Positions 35,096-43,298 of a stretch of DNA of 64,000 bases are shown in pieces. The notes beneath the pieces were generated by a model. That model was not told where the DNA came from, searched no databases, and saw only the letters and a program-made list of their open reading frames with translations. This stretch comes from Vibrio maerlii. Lineage in GTDB: Bacteria; Pseudomonadota; Gammaproteobacteria; Enterobacterales; Vibrionaceae. The number at the start of each line of letters is the position of its first letter. Positions within the stretch are counted from its first letter, which is position 1. The stretch covers positions 496,008 to 560,007 of the forward strand of contig NZ_QRHC01000002.1 of NCBI RefSeq assembly GCF_003415655.1. The letters are read 5' to 3'. A program made the translations under genes and the position numbers.

Positions 35096-35109
35096 TTGAT
35101 AAAAATCAA
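35096..35109. promoter_or_regulatory. perfect FNR box TTGAT-AAAA-ATCAA
   Basis: It matches the FNR consensus TTGAT-N4-ATCAA exactly, 82 bp before dmsA and 99 bp before the divergent chaperone gene. It should activate both sides when oxygen is absent (inference from the known regulon). Confidence 0.88.
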
Positions 35110-35207
35110 ATTAGCGATGAATATAATTATTACTTGTTGTGTTTGTGGGGTAATTAATGGTTTTTTACGTGTAACAGAAATAAAATATATGAAATACTAA
35201 GATACAA

Positions 35208-35792
35208 ATGAAAATGATTATCGATTCTGCAAAATTAATTGGTGCGTTATTTTATCAAAAATGTACAAAGGCGGATTTATTTGAATTAACGTCAGCATTA
35301 ATTGATGAAAATATACTCACCAAAGACACATTAGATTCTATTTCTTCCCTCGACGATGAACAATTAGAGCAAGATTTTTCTATCCTGTTTGAAGGCATTG
35401 GCGACATGCCTGTACCGCCTTGGGGCTCTGTATACTTAGATCGCGAGCGAGTACTCTTTGGTAGCTCAGCGGTTGAATACCGCCACTTCTTGCAACGCAA
35501 TGGTGTCGAATTAGATACGGGCTTACGCGAACCGGAAGATCAATTTGGACTCATGTTGTTGGCATTTGCATACCTGATGGAACAGGGTAAAAATGAGCAA
35601 GCAACTGAATTATTAGAACAGCATTTATTCCCTTGGGCTCCAGTTTATTTAAATCAATTAATTAATAAGTCGCCGAATTTGTTCTATAAAAACCTTGCAA
35701 ATAATATATTGGCTTGGATTGAACGATTAATTTCCGAACAAATGTTAAACGTGGTAGAGAAAAAAATATATCTCAATGACGGAATCGATTAA
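35208..35792 (+). CDS. TorD/DmsD-family molybdoenzyme chaperone
   Basis: The 194-residue, mostly helical protein matches the TorD/DmsD chaperone fold in the central SVYLDRERVLFGSSAVEYRHFL region (about 67-88), with LREPEDQFGLMLLAFAYLMEQG following it, the family signature. It would bind the Tat signal of DmsA during cofactor insertion. It is divergent from dmsA, and its end overlaps the ferredoxin gene by 17 bp. The ATG at 35214 (second Met) is an alternative start. Confidence 0.85.
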   Translation: MKMIIDSAKLIGALFYQKCTKADLFELTSALIDENILTKDTLDSISSLDDEQLEQDFSILFEGIGDMPVPPWGSVYLDRERVLFGSSAVEYRHFLQRNGVELDTGLREPEDQFGLMLLAFAYLMEQGKNEQATELLEQHLFPWAPVYLNQLINKSPNLFYKNLANNILAWIERLISEQMLNVVEKKIYLNDGID

Positions 35793-36288
35793 TAACAGTC
35801 GCCGAGGATTTTTAACTCGCTTATCTAAGCCTGTTCAAAGCATTCAGCAAGAGCCAGAAAGCACGCCTCGAACTGAGCCTCGTCCACCTCGTGCGGTGGA
35901 TGAGGCCCTGTTTTTACGCCTGTGTGATGGATGTGGTGAGTGCCAAAAGGCATGCCCAAACAGCGTGATAGATATTCATGAAGGTGCTGCTCGCCTGAAC
36001 CTCGAGTTTAACGAGTGCAGTTTATGCGGTGAGTGTGTCAATGCTTGCCCAACCGACGCGCTCCATTCCGCTACGCCAATCAGCATCAACTTACGCCCAA
36101 GCTTTTCTCAGGGTTGTAATAACTATCTACAAATCGATTGCAAACAGTGCCAATTCGGCTGCCCTCAATCTGCCATTACCGTTGAAGAAGGCGAGTTACC
36201 CAAACTCGATATCGAGAAGTGTAATGGCTGTGGACAGTGCCGCAGTAGCTGTTATATGGGTGCTATTTCAATGGAGTTTGTGGCTTAA
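35776..36288 (+). CDS. napF: NapF-like ferredoxin-type protein
   Basis: The 170-residue protein has four clear cysteine clusters for [4Fe-4S] centres: CDGCGECQKACP (54-65), CSLCGECVNACP (85-96), CKQCQFGCP (near 121) and CNGCGQCRSSC (near 150). The N-terminal SRRGFLTRLS resembles a Tat-like or NapF-like arm. NapF proteins act in the cytosol in maturation of, or electron supply to, periplasmic molybdoenzymes. Here it overlaps the chaperone gene, so it probably serves DmsA and not a nitrate reductase. No nap genes are in the window. Confidence 0.85.
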   Translation: MTESINNSRRGFLTRLSKPVQSIQQEPESTPRTEPRPPRAVDEALFLRLCDGCGECQKACPNSVIDIHEGAARLNLEFNECSLCGECVNACPTDALHSATPISINLRPSFSQGCNNYLQIDCKQCQFGCPQSAITVEEGELPKLDIEKCNGCGQCRSSCYMGAISMEFVA

Positions 36289-36460
36289 CCTTAATATCAG
36301 TTTCTTTTCCAATACCACTTACCTCGCGTCATTTCTATGCTGCAAGATATTACCTTGCTAATGTCTTATAGAAGCATATTGAATCCATTGATAAGTAAAA
36401 TTGCTTGGCTTTAAAAACCTATATAAAACAATTACTAACCAATGTGAGGAAATACGTGTT

Positions 36461-38167
36461 ATGAACAAAAAGAGCTTATTAGCGACGGCTGTCGCTTTAG
36501 TTCTAGCTGGCTGTGGAAGTGATGATTCAGGCTCTAGCTCGTCTAATCCATCGACACCACAGTTACCGACAACAACCAACAAGTTCATCGATGCTGCTGT
36601 TGAAGGCATTTACTATTCTACAAGCTCTGGTTTAACTGGCGTTACGGATAGTGAAGGCCAGTTTAATGCTCGCCTCAGCGATACAGTGACTTTCTATATT
36701 GGCGGTGAAAACGGTCTGAAAGTAGGTGCAGCATCAAATCGTGATGTTCTAACACCATTCGAAGCGGCAGGTAAATATGATCGAGCAGTTAACCTAGCTA
36801 TTCTTCTACAGTCTCTTGACAATCAATTTGGTAGCGCTTCAGATGATATTCTGACTATTCCTGAAGGCTTCCGTAACCCAGACCCTATTTCATTGGCTCA
36901 GTTGAAAGATCTTAGCTTAGACGATCAAGATAGTGTTGAAGCGTTTCTTGAAGAGGTTGGTGTAACTGCTGAAAACATTGTTTCTGAAGAGCATGCTTTA
37001 ACTCACATGGATGAGGCATTTGGTTCAATGGAGCGTGGGGTTGCTCAAAGTAACCCATTCTTAGAGATTGGAAAGTATGTACGCTACATCGACGTTACTC
37101 AAAATATTGATGATCCATATTCAGGTTATTCTACATATGTGCATGCTGATTTAATGATGGAAGATGAGCTGTTTGAGCGTACGCGTGGAATGACCGAAAT
37201 GACGTTTTTAGTAAATGCTGAGGATTCAGTAACAAAGTTAAAAGGGTCAAATGATTACTCAATTGCCGATAGTCGAGCGGAACAGTATCTGGCTTGTGTA
37301 GCTGAAAGTTTGGAGTGGGATGATGATGAAAAAGTGTGTGAATCGATCCCAAGCAATCCAACAGCTTTTGGCCTAATGGACCACACGAATAATAAATTTG
37401 CATACAAACTTCGCGATTCTAATAAATCTTCAAGTGAAGACAAATTATACATTGGTTCTGATATTGAAGGCTGGAAGCCTTTTGATGCAGAAAATGTTTC
37501 TCAATTGAACCACTACGCCCCCAATAATGTTTGGAATGATGGGAGTTCGGAGCAACCTAAGTGGATTCGAGACACCACTTCAGGTTCTTATGATCCGATT
37601 ACCGAGATTTACACTGAAATCGTTAAAAAAGAGATCCTGGAAGATGAAGATAGTGTTGAAGCTTCACGCACGACAGAGAGAGTTGCTTACTACTATGAAG
37701 TTGAGTCGGCAAGTCAAGAGCGTTATGTGGATTTTACCGGTACATGGAAAACGACTGGCTACTGTGACAATGGCGAGATTGCAACTTTTACTATGACATT
37801 TGATGATACTGGTGCGGTTCTTGACGGTGATGAATGTTCTGGAAACCCTACGGTTCCGGAGAGAATGGAAGATTCAGGTACTCACTACACGTTTGCAGAG
37901 TTGAAAGGAGTAGATTATTGGTGGTTTGCTCAAACTGGTCGCGAGTCAAAGGCGACATTAACGGAACTGAATACAGTAGTTCGCTTCTGTGATCAAAGTT
38001 CTTATGATGCTGAAAAAGACAACTGTAATGATTACAACGAGTACTTCGTTAAATGGGAGTACCAACCTGCAGGTTCCAACTGGGACGAGGGTCTACTAAT
38101 TCGCCGTAAGATGGATCGTATGGGCTCAACTGACGGACGTGTCAGCATCATGCAGAAAATTGATTAG
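36461..38167 (+). CDS. large lipoprotein of unknown function
   Basis: The 568-residue protein has a type II signal (MNKKSLLATAVALVLAGC, Cys18 lipobox LAGC) and then a Ser/Pro/Thr-rich tether (about 19-42). The first folded part DAAVEGIYYSTSSGLTGVTD, followed by FYIGGENGLKVGAA, resembles N-terminal modules shared by many marine gammaproteobacterial lipoproteins; the rest is not recognised. It is acidic and aromatic-rich, with several cysteine pairs (about 285 to 300, 440 to 455, and near 510 to 525). The lack of Asp at position +2 predicts outer-membrane sorting. The ATG at 36461 follows GTGAGGAAA. The frame's earlier ATG at 36401 lacks a signal and is rejected. It is a single gene. Confidence 0.8.
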   Translation: MNKKSLLATAVALVLAGCGSDDSGSSSSNPSTPQLPTTTNKFIDAAVEGIYYSTSSGLTGVTDSEGQFNARLSDTVTFYIGGENGLKVGAASNRDVLTPFEAAGKYDRAVNLAILLQSLDNQFGSASDDILTIPEGFRNPDPISLAQLKDLSLDDQDSVEAFLEEVGVTAENIVSEEHALTHMDEAFGSMERGVAQSNPFLEIGKYVRYIDVTQNIDDPYSGYSTYVHADLMMEDELFERTRGMTEMTFLVNAEDSVTKLKGSNDYSIADSRAEQYLACVAESLEWDDDEKVCESIPSNPTAFGLMDHTNNKFAYKLRDSNKSSSEDKLYIGSDIEGWKPFDAENVSQLNHYAPNNVWNDGSSEQPKWIRDTTSGSYDPITEIYTEIVKKEILEDEDSVEASRTTERVAYYYEVESASQERYVDFTGTWKTTGYCDNGEIATFTMTFDDTGAVLDGDECSGNPTVPERMEDSGTHYTFAELKGVDYWWFAQTGRESKATLTELNTVVRFCDQSSYDAEKDNCNDYNEYFVKWEYQPAGSNWDEGLLIRRKMDRMGSTDGRVSIMQKID

Positions 38168-38200
38168 AAAATTCATTTGTTTCTAAATATATGATTTGAT

Positions 38201-38235
38201 GAGGCTATCTCAACCGAGATAGCCTCTCTCTTATT
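38201..38235. terminator. bidirectional terminator between the lipoprotein and the DMT transporter
   Basis: GAGGCTATCTC and GAGATAGCCTC are perfect 11-bp arms around AACC. Confidence 0.88.
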
Positions 38236-39088
38236 TTATTCGATTCGATAACCGTATATACGTCACCAGCGACAACACAATTACTCCGCACCCTAGCAGC
38301 TTCTGCATTTCTAGAGATTCACCTAGCCACGTCATGCTAAGTATCAAAGTAAATACCGGTTCGAGAATCATGATCAGCGATGCGGTTTCTATCTTTACCG
38401 AAAATTGCCCTAAGGTTTGGGTTAGATAGCGAATGGACGTCGCGACTAACGTTGAAACCGTGAACCAGAAAATTGTGGTTTTGCTAATCTCAAAGTCGGG
38501 TAAGGTCTGAGTTGAGGTGTAAAGAAGTCCACTGACACCGACGACGAACAACTGCACGCAAATTGAGGTCAGAGGTGTAATGCCACTTCCCGTTAGGATA
38601 CGTTTGTTGAGCACAAAATGCAGAGACGCTAAGACCGAAGAGAGTAGGAACACCAGTTGGCTTACTTCCATTGTCCAGCCATTGGTCAGTGTTAATAACA
38701 TCATGCCCAAGATAGCGATAGGCAGTGAGATCCAGAAAGCCTTGCTTGGTCGGTTGCGAAATAGCGCCCATGCCGTCATAGGAGCAATCAGCATGGCTAG
38801 GCTCATGATAAATGCACCCTCAGCTAGTGAGGATGTTATCGAAACAGCAGCAACCCAAGCCTGCAAACATGCAGACATAATCAGCCCCATTCCCGACAAA
38901 GCAAGTAAGTGCTTCTTCGACAGCTTGATGACGCGCTTCCAGCAAAATGGTAGCAAGATTAAGCTGGCTAACAAAAAGCGAGTTCCGATAAACAGCTCAC
39001 CAGGAACGTCAAGAACGACCATTTTAGATGCACCCCACCCAAGGGCTGCGAGAATGGTTGTGAGGACTAAATACAGTTCACCGCGCAT
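38231..39088 (-). CDS. EamA/DMT-family transporter
   Basis: The 285-residue protein has about ten membrane helices in two EamA repeats, with the usual motif GWGASKMVVLDVPGELFIGTRFL at the start and the repeat IMILEPVFTLILSMTWLGESL near residue 235. Such proteins export small metabolites such as amino acids or nucleosides. The substrate is not known. It is a single minus-strand gene; its stop codon lies within the T-run of the terminator at 38201. Confidence 0.88.
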   Translation of the reverse strand: MRGELYLVLTTILAALGWGASKMVVLDVPGELFIGTRFLLASLILLPFCWKRVIKLSKKHLLALSGMGLIMSACLQAWVAAVSITSSLAEGAFIMSLAMLIAPMTAWALFRNRPSKAFWISLPIAILGMMLLTLTNGWTMEVSQLVFLLSSVLASLHFVLNKRILTGSGITPLTSICVQLFVVGVSGLLYTSTQTLPDFEISKTTIFWFTVSTLVATSIRYLTQTLGQFSVKIETASLIMILEPVFTLILSMTWLGESLEMQKLLGCGVIVLSLVTYIRLSNRIK

Positions 39089-39148
39089 GGTGTGCTCTCG
39101 TTAGGTTTGTAAGTTATGGAACGACATGGACAATCGTTTTATAAGATC

Positions 39149-39180
39149 AAATAACCCCACTCAGGGAGCGGGGTTATTTA
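39149..39180 (-). terminator. terminator of the gloA-nemA operon
   Basis: AAATAACCCC and GGGGTTATTT are perfect 10-bp arms just after the stop codon (minus strand) of the second old yellow enzyme gene. Confidence 0.8.
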
Positions 39181-39223
39181 TTATAGACTTGCTTTTTCTT
39201 TTATAAAGAGAGACTTTATAAAA

Positions 39224-40321
39224 TTATGCTTGGTACTCAGGGTAGTCTGTTAGACCTTTCTCTGCGCCACCAAATAGCGTGTCAGGGTCGTGCGCTGCTA
39301 GCGGGTAATCGTTTTGAATACGCGCTGGTAGATCTGGGTTTGATACGAATGGACGACCAAAACCAACCATGTCTGCTGTACCACCTGCTAGCGCGTCTGC
39401 CGCTGTGTCTGCGTTGTAGCGACCAGCCCAGATCAGAACACCTTGGTAAGCTTCGCGTACTGCTGCTTTAAATTCTACAGGTGTGCCCGGTGCGTCATCC
39501 CAATCCACTTCTGCAAAGTGCACGTAAACCACGTTTAGTGTGTTTAGTAGTGCCGCTGCTGCAGTGTAAGTCTCAACAGGGTTTGCATCTACCGCGCCGT
39601 TTAATGTTGTGAACGGAGCAAGACGAACGCCGACACGGTCAGAGCCAATTGCTTCAGACATTGCCGTAACCACTTCACCTAGGAAACGCAGACGGTTCTC
39701 AACTGAGCCGCCGTATTCGTCGGTACGGTTGTTTGCTTCAGAATCGATGAACTGGTTCACAAGGTAGCCGTTTGCAGCGTGTAGCTCGATGCCATCAAAG
39801 CCAGCTTCGATTGCGTTAAGCGCCGCTTGACGGTATTGCTCAACAACGATCTTGATGTCTTCTTTGGTCATTGCACGTGGTTCTACAACGTCAACGAAAC
39901 CCGGAGCGTTGTTGCCATCGTCGATGAATACTTTCACGCCTTCTGCTTTCAGCGCAGAAGATGAAATAGGCTGCTCGCCACCGATGTTAGCAGGGTGAGT
40001 AACACGACCTACGTGCCAAAGCTGTGCGAATATTTTGCCATCTTTCGCGTGAACAGCGTCTGTCACTTTTTTCCAACCGGCGATTTGCTCTTCAGAGTAG
40101 ATACCCGGAGTCCAAGCGTAACCTTGAGCGTTCGGTGCGATTTGCGTACCTTCCGCAATGATTAGGCCAGCCGATGCGCGCTGAGCGTAGTATTCCGCCA
40201 TCATGTCGTTCGCAGCATTACCAGGTTGAGTCGCACGAGAGCGAGTCATTGGTGGCATTACGATACGGTTTTTAAGCGAAATTGAACCAAGTTGAAGCGG
40301 TTGGAATAATGCGTCTTTCAT
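39224..40321 (-). CDS. nemA: old yellow enzyme family alkene reductase (second copy)
   Basis: The 365-residue FMN ene-reductase begins LFQPLQLGSISLKNRIVMPPMTRSR and has HAANGYLVNQFID with the FMN/substrate His-Asn pair (near 178-181), where the first copy has His-His. Asn is usual in this E. coli NemA-like branch. It lies 46 bp after the glyoxalase I gene on the same strand, as nemA and gloA do in enterobacteria, where both detoxify electrophiles. It is regulated here by an unknown factor. A divergent LysR gene at 41045 is a candidate. Confidence 0.92.
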   Translation of the reverse strand: MKDALFQPLQLGSISLKNRIVMPPMTRSRATQPGNAANDMMAEYYAQRASAGLIIAEGTQIAPNAQGYAWTPGIYSEEQIAGWKKVTDAVHAKDGKIFAQLWHVGRVTHPANIGGEQPISSSALKAEGVKVFIDDGNNAPGFVDVVEPRAMTKEDIKIVVEQYRQAALNAIEAGFDGIELHAANGYLVNQFIDSEANNRTDEYGGSVENRLRFLGEVVTAMSEAIGSDRVGVRLAPFTTLNGAVDANPVETYTAAAALLNTLNVVYVHFAEVDWDDAPGTPVEFKAAVREAYQGVLIWAGRYNADTAADALAGGTADMVGFGRPFVSNPDLPARIQNDYPLAAHDPDTLFGGAEKGLTDYPEYQA

Positions 40322-40367
40322 CTTCTATATCCTCAATAATGACTAACTAAATTTGACGGGAATCGTC

Positions 40368-40748
40368 TTATTTCTCAAGCTGGATAAGCTCGATAGCGTA
40401 GCCATCAGGGTCTTTAACAAATGCGATGTGAGTTGAACCACCAAGTACAGGACCAGGTTCACGAGATACGTTACCACCGCGCTCTTTGATTTCTGCACAT
40501 GCAGAGTAGATATCTTCTACACCAAGTGCTAGGTGACCAAACGCGTTACCCATGTCGTACTCGTTAGTATCCCAGTTGTAAGTTAGTTCGATCGTTGTGC
40601 CACCTTGTTCGTAACCAACAAATACAAGTGTGTAACGATATTCAGTGTTCTCGTGACGCTCAAGCTCTTTCATACCAAGTACTTTTGTGTAGAACTCGAT
40701 TGACTTGTCTAGGTCCGCAACGCGGATCATCGTGTGTAGAAATTTCAT
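40368..40748 (-). CDS. gloA: lactoylglutathione lyase (glyoxalase I)
   Basis: The 126-residue VOC-fold protein has the metal ligands His5, Glu54, His72 and Glu120 (compared with E. coli His5, Glu56, His74, Glu122). It converts the hemithioacetal of methylglyoxal and glutathione to S-lactoylglutathione in the cytosol; nickel is the usual metal in this type. It is first in a two-gene operon with the ene-reductase. Confidence 0.93.
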   Translation of the reverse strand: MKFLHTMIRVADLDKSIEFYTKVLGMKELERHENTEYRYTLVFVGYEQGGTTIELTYNWDTNEYDMGNAFGHLALGVEDIYSACAEIKERGGNVSREPGPVLGGSTHIAFVKDPDGYAIELIQLEK

Positions 40749-41044
40749 ATCTTACCTATCTATTTGTGTGTGTTGGCGACAAGGTCGTCAGCATCAAATT
40801 GAGTGACGCAAATCGACGCGCAGGTCGTTTGCTGATGGTGCTAATTTATCCGCTCTTGATGGGAAAGAAAAATTATTATTGATTATGGTTTTTATAATGA
40901 AGTGTTATGAGCTTAAGGCGATTATTACTTATTGATGATTCCCTTAATAGGTATAAGTAAACTGATAACAGTCATCAGTAGAGCCTATATATAGGTTCAT
41001 GTTATAAAGCGCACGATTTTATAAGATTAAGTGATTTTTGCTAA
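40749..41044. promoter_or_regulatory. divergent promoter region between gloA and the LysR gene
   Basis: About 300 bp without a gene, very AT-rich in its right half. It must hold promoters for both directions. I found no firm operator dyad or RNA element in it. Confidence 0.4.
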
Positions 41045-41959
41045 ATGAAGCCGTCTGAATACGCCCTGATCCCCACTTTTGTCGCGATTGTTGAAGAGAA
41101 GAACTACACCAGAGCGGCCAAGAAACTAGGGGTTAGTCAATCGGCGGTTAGCCAGAGTGTTAATAAACTCAGAGAACTGTTTGACGATGTGTTGTTCATT
41201 CGCAACCGTCACGGTGTAGAAATCACGCAATACGCTCAAGATATTTATCCGAGCTTGTCACGTGCCATAAAAGACATCGCTTTATCGCTTCCAAGAAATC
41301 AGCGTTTTGACCCAGCAACGTGCAATAAAGAGTTCACCATTTCAGGTTTAAGCGTTCTCAATAATTCATTTCTCCCTAAGGTTATGCAGTACCTCTCTGA
41401 GCATGCACCCATGGTTAAGTTATGTGTATTACCGTTAGAAATGGAAGAGGTTGCACACAAACTGCGGTTACAAGAATTTGATTTTGTGCTCGAAGGGGAC
41501 TTGGGTCAGCATAACCAGCTGCAATCCGCGAAATTGTTAGATGAGCAACTGTGTGTGGTATGCCGACCTGATCATCCTCGCTTGACGGGGGATGCGATTA
41601 CTCAAGAGATGTACCTATCAGAAAAACACATAGCGTATACGCATCAACATGTGAGTGAAAATTACTTTTCGGATAGAGATTTAGGAATGATTAAAACACT
41701 CGAAGAACGTAATGTTGTCTTGAGAGTGAGTAATGCGGTTGATTTAGTGAACATGGCGAAAAGTACCGACTGCATTGCATTGGCGCCACGCAAGGCTCTA
41801 TCGGCAATCTTAGACCAATATCAGTTAGCGATACTGGAGCCTGACTTTCTCAAAGAACCTATCCCCGTTTCTCTATTCTGGCATCCATCTCGTAACAACG
41901 AACCTCACCACCGCTGGTTCAGAGAAGTCTGTCAGACTATCGCTCAAGATATCTATTAG
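41045..41959 (+). CDS. LysR family transcriptional regulator
   Basis: The 304-residue LTTR has a winged helix-turn-helix at residues 6-62 (ALIPTFVAIVEEKNYTRAAK, KLGVSQSAVSQSVNKLRELF) and the effector-binding fold after residue 95. It resembles the NodD/LeuO-like branch. It is divergent from gloA, so control of the gloA-nemA operon is plausible (inference). Confidence 0.9.
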   Translation: MKPSEYALIPTFVAIVEEKNYTRAAKKLGVSQSAVSQSVNKLRELFDDVLFIRNRHGVEITQYAQDIYPSLSRAIKDIALSLPRNQRFDPATCNKEFTISGLSVLNNSFLPKVMQYLSEHAPMVKLCVLPLEMEEVAHKLRLQEFDFVLEGDLGQHNQLQSAKLLDEQLCVVCRPDHPRLTGDAITQEMYLSEKHIAYTHQHVSENYFSDRDLGMIKTLEERNVVLRVSNAVDLVNMAKSTDCIALAPRKALSAILDQYQLAILEPDFLKEPIPVSLFWHPSRNNEPHHRWFREVCQTIAQDIY

Positions 41960-42078
41960 TTAACCATATCATTCATTTTGTTGCTCAATCGCACATCATA
42001 AGCGTTATGTTGTGATTTAACTCTTACTTTGTTAGCAATACTTTACTTGAATTTACGTCATTAATACTTGAGAATTAA

Positions 42079-42092
42079 ACGTAAATTTACGT
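42079..42092. promoter_or_regulatory. LacI-type operator ACGTAAATTTACGT before the LacI gene
   Basis: A perfect 14-bp palindrome, 18 bp before the LacI start. Its arms ACGTAA are the same as in the operator at 43237, so self-repression is expected. Confidence 0.7.
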
Positions 42093-42110
42093 AACTCAAT
42101 AGGCTTTTTC

Positions 42111-43088
42111 GTGGCTAATAAAGAAAATCATGCGGATCTAAAAAAGGCAACAATTCATGAGGCTGCTCGGATTGCTGGTGTTTCTATCGCTTCGGTCAGT
42201 CGTGCTTTGAATAACAAACCGGGAATCAGTGAGAAAACCCGCGAAAAGATCCTGTCTATCTGTAAAGAGCTGGGTTACGTACCGAGCTCTTCTGCACGCG
42301 AATTGTCTGGAAATCATACCAATACTATTGCCGTTTCAATGGGACCTAAAGGTAAAAGTGCGTCCCGTTACCTGGGGATGATTTGGCCTGATCTAGCAAA
42401 CACACTGCGTATTAAGGGTAAGAACTTACTCTCTGCTGAGCTTGAAGACCTTGATACCAACAAGTTAGGTGGTGTGGTCTTGCTTGGCGTAGAAGAAGGT
42501 GACGAGCGCATTGAATTTTGTAAGCAACATGAAGTGCCTTATGTCTGTATCGGTATGGTTCAAGGTAGTTTTTGGGTGGCGCCTGATGACTTTTTAGGAG
42601 CTCGGCTTGGGGTTGAACATCTCGTTAAGAAAGGGTGTTCTAAAGTACCTTTTGTCACCTCTACTCACTTTGGTGGCGGCTATCGTTTTAGATATCAAGG
42701 CTATATGTCAGCAATGGCCGAAAAAGGATTATCAATCAGTGAGATAGATACTGGTTCCGATCCTGTTGTCGAGATCGCAGCGTATCGTCATTTCCTTTCT
42801 ATCCCTAAAGAAACGCTTGAGTACTACGACGGTTTTATCTGTGAACGTGATGAAACGGCAATCGGCATCGTTGCCGCGCTCAAAGACCGTGGTTACAACA
42901 TCCCTAGCTCGTTTAAGGTTGTTGGTTACGATGGATTACCTATGATTTCGGATGATCTGACAACTATCGTTCAAGATGCTCGAGGCATCGCCCAACAGGT
43001 TTGTGATTTGTTAGAGGCTGCTATCAAGCGTGAGCCTCAAAGAGGTGTACTTGTGCCTGTGGATTTGCGATTAGGTAAAACAAGTTAA
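42111..43088 (+). CDS. LacI family transcriptional regulator of the alpha-glucoside operon
   Basis: The 325-residue repressor has a LacI headpiece (TIHEAARIAGVSIASVSRAL, residues 14-33, and the hinge GYVPSSSARELSGN) and a periplasmic-binding-like sensor domain. The start is a GTG at 42111 with no strong ribosome site. Identical ACGTAA-armed operators lie just before it and before the downstream ABC operon at 43299, so it most likely represses both in the absence of an alpha-glucoside (inference). Confidence 0.92.
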   Translation: MANKENHADLKKATIHEAARIAGVSIASVSRALNNKPGISEKTREKILSICKELGYVPSSSARELSGNHTNTIAVSMGPKGKSASRYLGMIWPDLANTLRIKGKNLLSAELEDLDTNKLGGVVLLGVEEGDERIEFCKQHEVPYVCIGMVQGSFWVAPDDFLGARLGVEHLVKKGCSKVPFVTSTHFGGGYRFRYQGYMSAMAEKGLSISEIDTGSDPVVEIAAYRHFLSIPKETLEYYDGFICERDETAIGIVAALKDRGYNIPSSFKVVGYDGLPMISDDLTTIVQDARGIAQQVCDLLEAAIKREPQRGVLVPVDLRLGKTS

Positions 43089-43119
43089 TATTTACGTAAC
43101 CATAACAACTTAACCATAG

Positions 43120-43143
43120 GCCAGCTGATATGCTGGCTTTTTT
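43120..43143 (+). terminator. terminator after the LacI gene
   Basis: GCCAGC pairs with GCTGGC around TGATAT, followed by six T. Confidence 0.85.
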
Positions 43144-43236
43144 GTCCCTAAAATCCGCCCGGATTCTATCATTTTGTGATCGAAATTAGGTTTTTTGACT
43201 AAAAATGAATCTGATCTACGTAATGTGATCATAGTT

Positions 43237-43252
43237 ACGTAAGCGCTTACGT
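43237..43252. promoter_or_regulatory. LacI-type operator ACGTAAGCGCTTACGT before the sugar operon
   Basis: A perfect 16-bp palindrome with the GCGC centre typical of LacI-family operators, 47 bp before the binding-protein gene. TACGTAATGTGATCATAG just left of it may be a weaker additional site. Confidence 0.82.
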
Positions 43253-43298
43253 TGTTGCGTTATTATCTGCCTCGTGAAATAACGAAAAGGATAACAAA

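Noticed and set aside
35776..36288. Nitrate-reductase context for the NapF-like gene
   Set aside because: No napDABC genes in the window. The neighbours are a chaperone and dmsABC.
38580..39104. 174-codon ORF opposite the DMT transporter
   Set aside because: A mirror of a membrane-protein gene with typical hydrophobic-codon bias. No family or ribosome site.
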